In this document: positions 23,235 to 37,257 of the stretch, one piece after another
Layout of the letters: every line of letters begins with the position of its first letter
Position numbering within the stretch: the stretch's first letter is position 1
Origin: Circinella minor
Taxonomy: Eukaryota > Mucoromycota > Mucoromycetes > Mucorales > Lichtheimiaceae
Assembly: GCA_016758965.1 (NCBI GenBank)
Contig: JAEPRB010000172.1
Coordinates: 23,332-87,331 of the forward strand
DNA: 64,000 nt
Direction: 5' to 3'
The notes under the pieces: model-generated
What the model saw: the letters and a program-made list of their open reading frames with translations, nothing else
Told to the model about the DNA's origin: nothing
Databases searched by the model: none
Program-made: the position numbers and the translations under genes

Positions 23235-25830
23235 GAGGTATCAACAAGATCTCAAGAGGTTGATATTACTATTTATATCTTAGATATATCAATAGGATCT
23301 CAACAAGGTTATCACAATGGTAATATACCATTTTTTTTTCCTGCAGTGTGGTTATCAATCCATGCTTGATATTATACACACTGCAGAGAAGAAAGTTTTG
23401 TTTAGAAGAAAACAAAATAAAACTGAAGTATCGAGCCCCAAGGTAAATAAACAGTGATACAAAAATAAGAAGTTTTGACTTATATATTCATACATGTTTG
23501 AATTAGTTGTGCTTCTCATATTTAGTACGTACAAGCTACAACAAAAAAGGTTTTGAAGCTTGTTGTGCGAACTGGCTAACAAGCTGGTGAGTAAATTGCT
23601 TTCGTTCTTTTCTACGTACTATTGGAACAGATTTATTTCTTAACTCAACTGATTTTTCGTTATAGTTCGAAACATCTTTTCAAATAAGAATTGATGTCCT
23701 CAATAAACGGCTTGCTGTGGCGCCTTCGGTAGAATTAAAATTTGCCTGCGGGATCATCATCACACCACAGGCTTTGATTTGGAAGGCCGCGTCCATTATA
23801 TTGCATATAAAAAGTATAGCATGAATTATATCTTGTAGATAATTACAATAGTATGATAAATTACTTATTTTTATTGCCTGGGCTTTTTTCTTTTTTTTTT
23901 TTTAGCTTACTCAAAATGTGATTGATGATGCAGAACGTGATTGTTTACAATCCATTGGCAACGACGGTCCTATCAAGGGCTGTTTATTATATCTTGCTGC
24001 ACGACAATTATTAAAGCAAGATCTGGACTCCAACGACATTATGATTATTAAGTAAGTTGTTGTTGTTGTTGTGCGTTTTTGAATGAAAAGATTTATCTAT
24101 TTTTTTCGTATGATATTCGATTGTAATCACTCACTATTTGTAAATAATATACTTTTACGTACCTAGGCTTGGTCTTTCCCGGGTTGCCAATTTTGACAAT
24201 CCATTGATGAGAGGATTGTTTTTGGCAACTTTAAAAAAGAAAGACGTTGACTATCCTTATTTCTTGAAGGAGTCATCTATTACAGATGGAATGACTCAAG
24301 ATGTTGAGGATATATAGGGTGGGATTATGGAGAAGAAAAAAGATGACGATGAAGGGGATGTTATTTATGAAGAAGAAGATGTAGATCTCACCTCATCAAA
24401 ACTCCAAATAAAGAAAGAAGAACTTAGTCGTGATCATAAGCGGCAAACACAACTTTACTTGGTGTTAGACTCCATGGAGTATCTGTAAGTGTTATCTATT
24501 ATAGGTATCGATATTATTATATCTTACCCAAAAATAAAAATGACTGCAATTAACTTTTATTTTACTGCATATACTAGCCTCTCTGTCTCGCTTCGTTTGG
24601 GTCATTTAGTGGTCGTCGTTGGAAGAGGTTCTCCCCTTGAACCTCCAAAAGACGCTTCGTACCTGATTGCAGGTATGTTCAAGGCTATATAATAACTCCT
24701 TTTCTTGTGTAAAAGTTAATAATCAAGATATATGCTCTTGACAGGTTAGAATCGTTTGATATCTGGGGGGGGGATTAATCAAGCAAATAACCCAGAAACC
24801 ACATTTTATCATCGATTTGCTTCTCTACTTGACAGGATCAAATGTCACGAAAAAAAGAAATTGAGAATTTTTTTTGATACAAATACCGCCGGCCCCCCCC
24901 CCACCTACTCGCGCAAAATAGATTTGCTTATTAAATGCGGTGAACAAAAAAAAAATATGTTGCATTATCGAGACGTGGCTGTTGTGCTACTATAGTTAAG
25001 ACAGCTCAACAAAGCAAAAATCTTCGTATAATTAATGCAGCTATTATCAAAAATATCAAGCAATAGGGTGTGTGTTGGACACGATGTCCATGGATATGGT
25101 TGGTAATATGAAATACAATACAATATAAAAATTAGGCTATCATAGAAGAGATATATAAACTAGTTACTGATATGGCGTTATTATTAGGAAGCTCGGGATA
25201 TTTTTCTCTTTTACCTTGGCTTCCGGATCAAAATATTTTTTTTCGCACGCGATGCTTGGTCCCTACACATGCCCACAAGTTATTTATCAATGAACGAGAT
25301 GAAAGACGTCATTAATAAATTACTCATATTTAAGGTATATCTATATAATTACATATAAAAAAAATTAATAAAATGGGGGGAATGAGTATTATATTGTTAT
25401 TATAATATATCAGCAATACCTATCATCCCCAGACAAACACTGTTAAACGCTCTGATATTATCCGAGGATTGTTAAAAAGAAAACGAAATGTTGGAATTAT
25501 AAAACCATTAGTCTCATCATCATCAGCATCCTCATCAAAAATTCAACAGGAACAGAAAGAAGGAGAGCGAGAGCAACAATTTGAAGTTGATCATTCAGAA
25601 AATCATAATCCAATATATTTTTTTTTACACCAAGCAAAAATAATACTAAAAAGCGCAAGTATTCTGCTACGTATTAGGGGGTTTCAAAAATGAAATCTGC
25701 GAAATTGAAGTCTGCGTCTCTTGAGACGCAATTTATACTTTTTGATTTCGCAGATTTCAAAAACCCCTAATTGTTTGATAATGATCAAGATGAAAGTGAA
25801 GTTGAAAAATGATTACGAGGACGAACAAGA
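22960..25830 (+). pseudogene. Degenerate intron-rich gene, unrecognised nuclear-type protein
   Basis: A series of protein-like segments on the plus strand has splice-like borders but is broken by stops. Segments include 22988-23018, 23344-23441 (ends SSPK|GTAAAT), 23665-23815 (FETSFQIRIDVLNKRL...), 23905-24051 (AERDCLQSIGNDGPIKGCLL...), 24168-24487 and 24578-24672 (RGSPLEPPKDASYL). Later pieces are at 24770-24990, 25165-25313 (SLLPWLPDQNIFF) and 25440-25690, the last Lys/Arg- and Ser-rich with KRKR-like nuclear signals. In-frame TAG at about 24315 and other stops interrupt the reading. A MITE sits at 25677-25768. I recognise no family. Extra introns could rescue some breaks, so part may be expressed, but a complete frame could not be built. 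Confidence 0.5.
25677..25768. mobile_element. Hairpin MITE (GGGG...CCCC, TA flanks)
   Basis: The sequence folds nearly end to end. The left end GGGGGTTTCAAAAATGAAAT pairs with the right end, which reads GGGGTTTTTGAAATCTGCG on the other strand. The centre GCGTCTCTTGAGACGC is a hairpin. TA dinucleotides flank both ends. It is a Stowaway-like, non-coding element of about 92 bp, inserted in the 3' part of the degenerate gene above. Confidence 0.8.
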
Positions 25831-27062
25831 TACATCTACATGATGTTTTTTTTTTCTTTTTTTTTTTTTTTTTATATATGTACACATATTATAAATACCA
25901 TCCACATATTCTTCAGCTTTATGTATATATATTATAAAAACCATCCAAATGTTTTCTTTCCCTTACTACTTGTGCATTTATTCAATATCCTACGTACAAT
26001 AATATTCTGTTTATTATTATGACTTTCTGCCATATCTTGTCGTATGTAATACAACCATATCACTACTTTTTTTTTTCAATCAACACATCTTTTCCTATGT
26101 TCTTAAGCAGAATGTAAACTTTTAAGCACACACACACTCTCTCTCTCCTTCTTTTTATTTTAACATTAAGCTATACCACTAAACAATATTAACAGGTAAC
26201 AATCGCTTTTCTATTGATCATTAAGCATCTATTTGTTCGGTTCTCTGATAATAATTTTTACTTGATGTAGATTCAAAGAATATCTCTTTTTGTTACCTTC
26301 TATTTAAATACTACAACACACTGCAACCTCCATGTTCATTTAAATTTTAATAGAGTAGTAAAGTTGGAGGTAGTGTACACACCCAACTTCTTATTCAGTA
26401 CTATACACAAAGTCAATCTTTCTGTCAGTAAAAAAAAAAAAAAATTGGTTGTCAGAAAGCTGAATAGTAAAATAGTCAAAATCTTCTGTTGTTTGCATTA
26501 AAAAAGTAAAAAAAAATGATGTAAGGGGACAAAAAATTTACAGTATGAAAAATAAAGCTCAGGCTTGGAGGCAGGTTTTTTTTTTTTTTTGTTTTACAAA
26601 TAGATCTAAAATATTCGATCTTTTGGTTCTTATTAGTAGTAGTAGTATATGACAACGAGAGTAAAAAAAAAAAAAAAAAAAAATAGCCCTAAAAAATATA
26701 TATATACAATAGAGATTTATAGTTTATTCTTGAATCCAATGTTATTCATTTAATCTTTAGGAAAAAGTTCATTGAGTTGTTTAATAAAGTTATATTAGGG
26801 AAAAAAAAAATCTTTGGAGTTTGCTTGGCGAAAAAAAAAAATCCATTAGTTAGTTCCTAAAAAGTATGTCTAGGCTCCATCATGTTATATAATAGTGTCT
26901 ATTAGTTATTTTTAATATGGGTGTGTTCTAACCAAAACATATAACCCCCCCTTACTCTTTTTAATTTTTTTTTTCCTTGTTCCTTGTTCTTTTTTATTTT
27001 TTTATTTTTAACTTTTTATTTTAACCTTTTCAACAAAAAAAAAAAAAATAAAAAATAAAAAA
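25831..27062. other. AT-rich region upstream of the MYST gene
   Basis: No gene is supported. It contains poly-T, poly-A and TA tracts and a short imperfect inverted repeat at about 26325-26383 (CAACCTCCATG ... TTGGAGGTAG). The A-rich stretch at 27036-27062 directly precedes the MYST start codon. Confidence 0.4.
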
Positions 27063-29242
<2,180 letters not shown>

Positions 29243-31098
29243 TACCATTTATTCATATCATTTGTAAAAGAGCAAAAAAAAAAAAAAAAAAAAGGTAGAT
29301 TTGATTACGTAGCATTTCTTCCTCTCTCTTTTTTTTTTTTCTCTCATATAAAACACCATAATATATATATAATATATCACAGGGAAATGTATTAGCTTTT
29401 CCTACCTCCTTACCCTTTACCACCTTCAAAAAAAAATCATTTCTTTTATATTAGTAATAAAACAAATGATGTTGTCAAAAACAAATTACTTTGCCTCATT
29501 TGAACAAAAGATAAGATAGGTACGTATAAAGATTAAATATCACTCAAAGAGAAAAATTTACTTTATCAGTATATATAAATATAAAGTTGTCAAAGGTCAT
29601 GGCGACAAGGCGAAAAGTAAGATAGAGAAAAAGCCCCCCCTCCTTTTACATTATACACTGTCAAAGAGGAAAAAGATCAGGGGGAATCACGGATGTCGGA
29701 TAATTTTTTTTTTTTTTTTAGAACTTTTAGTTTGTGTTACCATTTTTTTGTAGATCAGAAAACCATCAATGTCAGATAAAATAGTATGATAAATAACACA
29801 TTATTTAAAACAATGAAAAGAAAACAATGAATACGTAAATGGAAATGATCCGATGCGATGTAATTTTTTTTTCCGGATAATGTTCTCGTCTTATAAGTAC
29901 ACACATTTGTAATAAAATACGTAACGTGTGTATACATAGATTATGAGTGTGGTTAGACCAAAAAAAAAAAAATTGATATCAGTTGTATATTAGTATTACT
30001 AATTATTATACTATTTTTGTTATTAACATGTATATAGTATACTAGTTGTTTATAAAAAGATACTTTATACATTAGTACAACAAATACAATTATATTTATC
30101 GGAACCATCGAACTCATAATATACATTATACTTCTAAACAGAGATAGAATTTTTATATTTTAATTTTTCTCTTTTTAATCAATGACATTTTCATAGCTTT
30201 AGGTTGTCTCCACCCAAATATTTTATTACTATATAACTTATTTTGATTAACATCTTTTACAAAATGACATCCCTTTCTTATTTTTTAAAAATGTCAAACG
30301 GGGAAAAATTAGCTATTCTTGGGAAGTGGGAGAGGGGGGGGAAACTTGAATCATTATGCACAACGATGACACAATTTTGTTTTCTGTTTTTAAACTTTCT
30401 TTATTTATATAACAAATAATGATTATTAATATAAATGAATTACGTCCAAAATGAGTGTTTTATTATTTACTGGGTGAATTTTATTTTTCTTTATCGTCCC
30501 GTCATCATTTTTTTTTATTGTTAATGCTACTCAATGTAAGATAATCTTTATTATTATTATTATTATTATTATTAAAAATATAAGCCCACTGAATCTTCTA
30601 AATTGTCGGGTTGTACGAATATAAGTCAATAATAGAACCTCTTTATTTTTATTTTTTACGTAACACTATGTTTTCCACAGAAGCGTTTTTCTTTTTTGTT
30701 ACCCTAGTGATAATTCAATGTACATATATAAACTATTTTACAATAGCATGATTTTTTTTTTTAATAGAATAAAAAATTAAAGAAAAAAAGATGAAGGTTA
30801 GAAAAGTCAATATATATATATATATATATATACCAAGCCATCATAATAACTTTAATTCAAAGCTCTTGGAATTCGAATGGAGCAAAAAAAAAAAAAAAAA
30901 AAAAGCTGTTGTACAGAAAACTGTAAATGATTCCTCGCGTCAATTTTTTCCCCTCCTTTCTTTATATATATATAAACCTTTTCACTTTCTCACATTTGTA
31001 AGTTTTTTATTTATTGTGAGAGCTTTACATAAGTTATTTCTTTTTCGTCACTCAAAAATAAAAAAAAAAGATACAACACAACAAACATAATATTAAGA
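29243..31098. other. Intergenic, nothing recognised
   Basis: 1.9 kb between two genes in the same orientation, AT-rich with homopolymers and a TTA repeat at about 30548-30574. A TA repeat at 30812-30831 and pyrimidine-rich stretches precede the transporter. No coding sequence is supported. Confidence 0.45.
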
Positions 31099-32970
31099 AT
31101 GGGGACAACTTCCTCTTTACGAACAACTATTGGATCTGAAAATATAAAAAAAGATATGGATACAATAAGTGATGATGAAAAAGTCTCTGTAGAAGAAGAA
31201 AATGAAATATCACATCAAGAACAACGACAAAACAACAATGATAATGATACATCCATCATTGATCCAAGATTATCCACGTATTTAGAATCAGCACCATTTC
31301 CAGGAGCATTGGGTTCATTAAATGAAATCACACGAGAATTATCAAAACAAAAAAGTATAACAGCACAACAAGATAATAATAATGAAGAAGATGAAGAGAA
31401 AAAAACAATTGGACCTGATGATAATGAAGAAGAAAAAAAACCATGGGAACAAGTTTTAGAAACCGAAGGAATACGAAATCCAGGATGGTGTTCTGTTGCC
31501 GCTGCTTTTTTAGTTAACTTTGCAGTCTTTGGAAATTCATTTTCCTGGGGAAATTTTCAAAATTTGTACGTAACGTTTTTTTTTATGAGGTATAAAAGAC
31601 TCATCTCCATAAACCATGATAACTCATTTTTTTTATTTTTTTATTTTTATTTATGTATACTCTTATGAAATGTTAATGATTTGATGATATATATATATAT
31701 ATATATTAGGTACCTTCAAGAAATATTTAAAGACGAAACAAATCAATTACAGATCGCATTTGTGGGTACTTTAGCTAACTCTCTTTTGGTATCTTTCGGA
31801 GTCTTTTTAACACCAGTGATACAAAAACTCGGATTTAGAGGTACCATGTTGATAGGAACATTTCTTGCGCCTTTAGCTTTGGTATTAGCAAGTTATAATA
31901 CAGCATTATGGCAACTTTACTTGACTCAAGGTATCTTGGCAGGTATTGGAGGTGCTTTTGTATTTTCTCCTTCATTGACATTACCACCTCAATGGTTTAC
32001 TAAAAATCGAGCCCTTGCTTGTGGTATTGCTGTCTCTGGATCAGGTATTGGTGGTGTTTGTTTATCACCCATGACACAACACTTGATTGCAACATTAGGG
32101 TATCGTATGGCATTACGTATTTTGGCAGCTACCATCTTTGGTATTCTATTAATGGCTACAGCTTTAGCAAGAGCACGTTATTTACCTCCACCTTCATCCA
32201 ATGGTAAAGGATTAGGTGCTTTTTTTGATCAATCCATGATGTCTATAGCCTTTGTTTTATTATCCCTTTTTGCCTTTCTTGTCCCTTTTTCATATGTGAC
32301 CCCTTTCTTTTTAGCACCTACTTTTGCTTCTTATCTTGGTGAAGATGCAGCTCATGGATCTACTTTAGTATCTATTTTATCTGGTATGAATGCCATTTGT
32401 CGTATTTCTCTTGGATTTTTTGCTGATCGCGTAGGAAATATGAATACGATGTTTGCTGCTACATTTTTATCAGGGGTAAAGTAGCATTATTATTTTTTTT
32501 TCTAGATATGTACGTAGTTTATTAATTTTTGTACGTATTACATTTTTGCAATTTTAGATTTTTACTATGATAGTCTGGCAATTCTCTACAACGTATGCCG
32601 CTTTTGTTGCTTATTGTGTATTATGTAAGTTTTTTAATATTATTTAGTGTTATAACAAAATAAATAAACTAACTACGTATCAATATATTATCATTGTATA
32701 GATGGTTTAACATGTGGAGCTTTTGTTAGTTTATTTCCAGTGGTGGCAGCTGAAGTAGTTGGTGTAGAACAAATTCAAAGAGCTATTGGATTAACTTATG
32801 GACTTAGTTTCTTTGGTAATTTGGTTGGTACACCTATTGTTGGATTATTACAAAGTAATAATGGTTGGACATCCGCTATTCAATTTGCTGGTTCAATGAC
32901 TGTAGGTGCTTCTTTAATTATGCTTGTATTAAGATTTAAAATGAAACCTAAACTTTGGGCAAAGCAATAG
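31099..32970 (+). CDS. MFS transporter, monocarboxylate-transporter (MCT/SLC16) type
   Basis: A plasma-membrane carrier of the major facilitator superfamily; fungal MCT-like members are proposed to move monocarboxylates or related small acids, but the substrate is unknown here. The 522-residue product comes from four in-frame exons: 31099-31565, 31710-32475, 32558-32624, 32702-32970. A 130-residue acidic, Asn/Glu/Gln-rich cytoplasmic N-terminus precedes about 12 hydrophobic segments. Family motifs are GNPGW-like NPGWCSVAAAFLVNF at TM1, GNFQNLYLQEIF after it, and SGSGIGGVCLSP in the TM4-5 region. The RISLGFFADRVG loop between the two halves is the characteristic MCT R-x-x-x-G-x-x-A-D-R-x-G motif. 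The first donor is GTACGT. Confidence 0.9.
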
Positions 32971-33281
32971 ATTCAAAATAAACTTTGTAAATTTCTCTCC
33001 CCCCCCCCATTTTATACCCTTTCTTTTTAAATTTTATCTCTTTTTCATATATAATTAAGCTTTATTTTAATATAATAATTAAACAGTTATTTATATTTTT
33101 ATTATATTTGAAAATGGTATTATTGTTTAAAATTATTTGTTGAAAATAGTAAAAGAAAACAAATGCAAGGTGATAAAAAACAAAAGAAATGGGTGAAAAT
33201 TATATACGACTGTGGTGTGTATAGAGAGAGAAAGAGAGAGTATTATAGAAATACTAAAGGAGAAAAGAAATATTTTGGTAT

Positions 33282-33338
<57 letters not shown>

Positions 33339-33645
33339 TACAAAATATAAAAAGGAGTATTAAAAAAAATGGTATGCAAATTATGGTGTTGTCATTGATT
33401 ATAAAATATGAAATAATAAGTAAAAAAAAAAAAAAAGCTATAATAAACAATAAAATGATTGAAGAGGAAAACGAAAAAAAAAAGGTATAGTGAAAATTGT
33501 GATTTGGTTAGTTTGGGTTATTCATTATATACATATTATATATATGTATGTATTGTTGTAAGTAGGTAAGTAGGTAAGTAGGTAACAAGGTAGGTAGGTA
33601 GGTAGGTAGGTAGGTAGGTATGTTTTCTTTTTTTTTTTCTTTTGG
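32971..33645. repeat. Convergent 3' spacer with simple repeats
   Basis: Between the MFS gene (+) and the next gene (-). It contains about 24 GA/AG dinucleotides at 33286-33334 and a GGTA/AAGTAGGT tetranucleotide array at about 33558-33620. The GA tract makes open frames on both strands that are not real genes. Confidence 0.85.
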
Positions 33646-35228
33646 TTATTGTAATCGAGTACGTTTTCGTTTAATACTCATTCTTAATTCGATTTTACGT
33701 TGTTCAGTTTGAGCTGCTCTATGTAAAAGTTCACATTTGATTTTATGATCGATATTATTATCAAGGCGCATTAAGAAGGCAGATAATCTTGAAAAATCCC
33801 AATTTTTACATAATGATTTTAAAAAGGCTGCTTTAATATGATCTGGTTCATCACGGAATGCCATTACATCAGCTACTAACGAAGTAACACATTCCATTTG
33901 TTCCCATCCTTCTGTTATTTCTCGAAGCATTCGTGCCACATTTAAATGATCTAATAAATACTTTTGTTATTCTTACTTTTACTCTTTTACTTTTCCCCCT
34001 CCCTCCCTAATTTATATTATAAAGACAAAATAAACTTACTATTTTCATAATCCCAATCACTTATCACATGTTTTATTAAAGTAGAAATACTTTGTAATCG
34101 CCAATCTGTAATAACCCATTTGATCACATGAATTAATCGTTCTAATGGATATTCATTAGCTAATCGTTTCAAATAATTTGTTGTTGTTAATGCATTTTCT
34201 TCTGCTTGAATCCATGTTGAAAAAGTTGTATTATACATATCATCCATTCTTTCAACATTTTTTTGAGTATTTTTCCATTTTAATTCATCCATTGTTTTTA
34301 ATTGATGATGTAGACAAGTTGTTGTTGTTGTTGTTGTTGTTGTTGTTCGATTTTCCGCAGCTGATAAATAATTATCATCATCTTCATCATCTTCAAGATA
34401 ATCGGAAACTAATAATGATTCAATTATTTAGAATAAAGGAGAATATTTAATTACAATTAGGAAAATTAATATAAGTATAAATTTATATATATAGTTTTTT
34501 TTTATTTATATATACTTACATGACCTCTTTGAACCTGCATAGCGTTGTTTTGTTGTTTTTTCTGATCCCGCCCATTCTGCAACACTTTGACTAGCTAAAC
34601 GTGCATCGCGTACGGGTAGTTGAAGTACAAATTGTTCATCGTCTGATCCTGATGATGTTGAAGAAGAAGAATTGGATGATATATTTACTGAAGGAACATA
34701 GGTAGCATCTGTAATAAAATTTTCCAAATGAGGAGTGATTGCTATTGTTGTAATTCTTTGTTGTTGTTGTTGTTGTTGTTGATACGGAAGCGTCATTGTT
34801 GTAGTGGTATGATTGTTATTGTTCGTGTAATTATTATTATTATTAGAATGAATAAAAGGATATTCTATAGCTTGTAAAAAAGGATTTTCTCGTTGAAGTT
34901 GAGGATTTCTTCTATCTTGTTCAAAAGTTGCTTGTTGTAATGCACGTTCAGCATCTTGTTGTGCTTGTTCTGCGGCTAATAAAAATAAGTTATCTCGAGG
35001 ACCTGAACGTTCTAATCGATCGCGATGAACCAAACGACGGTTAGGTAACCAAATTTCGTCATCTCTTGGTGGAGTAAAAAGGGATCGTTCAACTTCAGAA
35101 TTCCAAGGACCATGTCTTACTAATGTAGGTGTATTTGGTGTTGATAATAATAAACGACGTCGTGTACTAAGAATGGGTCCCAATCGTGGAATAGGAGAAG
35201 AAGAGCGATAACTTGTTATATTATTACC

Positions 35229-35260
<32 letters not shown>

Positions 35261-35417
35261 CATTGTTGTTGTTATTATTATTATTTATTGGAGTAGAGGA
35301 AGATGAAGAAGTATTTGAATTAGCCATTGTAGAATTATCAGTAGGTTGTAAAGTAGTAGGAGTAAATGGAATAGCGTTATAAACAGTAGCTAAAAATGCT
35401 ACAAATGAATAGAACAT
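33646..35417 (-). CDS. Unrecognised protein with C-terminal Trp-containing helical repeats
   Basis: Three in-frame exons (complement 34520-35417, 34040-34408, 33646-33950) give 523 residues. The start is an ATG followed by a hydrophobic stretch (FYSFVAFLATVYNAIPF), possibly a signal peptide or anchor. Residues 25-300 are low complexity (Asn, Ser, Gln, Thr) with basic patches such as STRRRLLL. The C-terminal part, about 380-490, is predicted helical. It contains four similar short units ending in Trp, namely KWVITDW402, LIKHVISDW418, MLREITEGW437 and FLKSLCKNW472, each followed by a hydrophobic helix. The extreme C-terminus is basic (RMSIKRKRTRLQ). No known family is recognised. Exon junctions GTAAGT/TAG are canonical and frames are consistent. 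Confidence 0.75.
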
Positions 35418-36578
35418 TGTAAAAAAAAAAAAAAAAGAGTCAAAAAAAAAAGAGAGAGAGGGTGTTTTCTTTTAAAAAAAAGTGGAGTTGAATTGGCTAT
35501 GCAAACGATGAAAAATGGGCCATATTTCCAAATTGGGCCACTTAAAGCCCAAACCCATTAAGATCCCTTTTGAGTAATTCAATTATTACCCCCCCCTTTT
35601 TTTTTATGAGGTCGCGCTGTTTTATTTGTTTTGACGTCAAACATTTTTTTTTCCAACTGTATTATACATGAACATAGTTATCTTAAAAGATCATTATATT
35701 AGAGTCGGTTGTTTTACTAAATAGTTCTTATGGGTGGGCTAAACTGAATTATTAAGCCATTTGCAGTTTCACAGTATCAATGCTAGTACTTGGACATGAA
35801 TGGTAAGTATTCTTTTTTTAGTACGTATTTACTTGTAAGATATATATACACAAATTGAAATAGAAGCAGAGACATATTATGATGATTGAGTTTGCTACAT
35901 AGCAGCATTCTTCTATGAAAAAAAGATAAGTGATGCTACTAAAAATAACTGACTGTATCATTTATGAGTAACGACATTGTAGGTTGAATAGAACATTGAT
36001 AAAACAAAAACTCGTGTATTCAAGTCTGATCAACTAAATTAGTTTATCTTGATGTTTTTTTTTTTACGACTTAAAGCTAATATCAATCTTTAAATATTTT
36101 CAAGTCGTTTGTTATTAAATCTATAAAAATATGTAAGTGGTTCCTTTACTATAAGAAAAAAAAAACTACCGAAAAAATGAATATAGAATATAACATTTCA
36201 CCCAGTGTACAACAATGTGATGGAACCCTATTTCAAATTAGAAAAGGTGGGGCTTATTTTCACAAAATATCATCACTCGTTTTTTTTTCCATGGGCCAAT
36301 GCTTTCACACACAAACACTCTCTACTTACACACGCGCGCCCCCTTTTTTGTTCAAGTCCGCTCTCTCTCTCTAAAAAAAAAAAAGCAGATATGCATATTG
36401 GTGTTACCAACACCATTCAATAATAACATATAAAAAGGTTAAGATATGCGTGATCAACAAAAAATTTATAGAATCACAGATTAACAAGCCAAATGCGGGG
36501 GTAAATATAAAAACCGATTTTTATTATTATTATTATTATTTTTCTCTTTCTCTCTCTCTTTTTATTTTTATTATTTTT
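35418..36578. other. Intergenic, nothing recognised
   Basis: Upstream of the helical-repeat gene. Poly-A at about 35420-35450, several pyrimidine tracts and a short TTA repeat at 36522-36540. Short open frames here overlap simple sequence and show no protein-like character. Confidence 0.4.
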
Positions 36579-37257
36579 TTAAATGTAGCCATTGACTTCA
36601 AGTGTCTTTTTACCATAAATAACAGTATCTAATACTACAGTACTTAATAAAACTAATGGTACTGGTTTCATTGACATTATAGTTCTTTTTGCATTTAGAA
36701 ATGTCCATGAAAGACACCAAGCTAAAAAAAAAAAAAAAAAAAAAGTATGATTTTTTTTTTTGTATGTGTAAGTCTTACTATTATTATTATTATTCTAGTT
36801 CGATATTTCTTTTTTTTTTTTTTTTTTACCTGTAGCAATACCAGCACCATTTTCAGCATCACCAACATGGGTTACATATCTATAATAATATTATTTTATT
36901 TTAAATATTATTATTGTATATAAAAAACGCGTGCTTTTTTTTTCATTTCATTATTGTTTTTTGTTTTTTACCCTGCACCAGCAAAAATACCACCAAAAGC
37001 AAATGATTGTAATAAAGATGGCATTCCAGGTAATCTTTTAGTAGCTAAAGGTATCGTAGCAAATGCTAATACATTGATAATATATATATATATACAATAT
37101 TACGTTAATAATATCGAAAATATTTAATTATTATTTTATTCATCATTAATTATTTACATAATGCAGAAAGAGCCCAAATTGGATAGGGTGAATTGGCTTG
37201 TTTATCAATCCATGTCTTTGGCTGTTGTTGCTGTTGTTCTTCTTGTTGTTTTTCCAT
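36579..37257 (-). CDS. Aim19-like mitochondrial membrane protein
   Basis: Four exons (complement 37158-37257, 36972-37065, 36830-36879, 36579-36721) join in frame into 128 residues. After a Gln-rich N-terminus come several short hydrophobic segments. The signature GDAENGAGIATAWCLSWTF and the C-terminal PLVLLSTVVLDTVIYGKK resemble the DLENGAGFIATW and PLVLSSVSLANAVLYGQ regions that I recall for yeast Aim19, a mitochondrial protein needed for normal mitochondrial inheritance and otherwise of unknown biochemistry. Length and the spacing of motifs agree. Homology was judged from memory of the family, not by search. All exons are under 150 nt, with pyrimidine or TA-rich introns. Confidence 0.75.

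Noticed and set aside
25677..25768. Possible transcription terminator hairpin
   Set aside because: The full-length inverted repeat with TA flanks and GGGG/CCCC ends fits a MITE better than a terminator, and fungal Pol II genes do not use such hairpins.
33133..33450. Open frames on both strands over the GA repeat (Ser-Leu or Arg-Glu repeats)
   Set aside because: Simple dinucleotide repeat gives stop-free frames by composition; it lies in the 3' spacer of two convergent genes.
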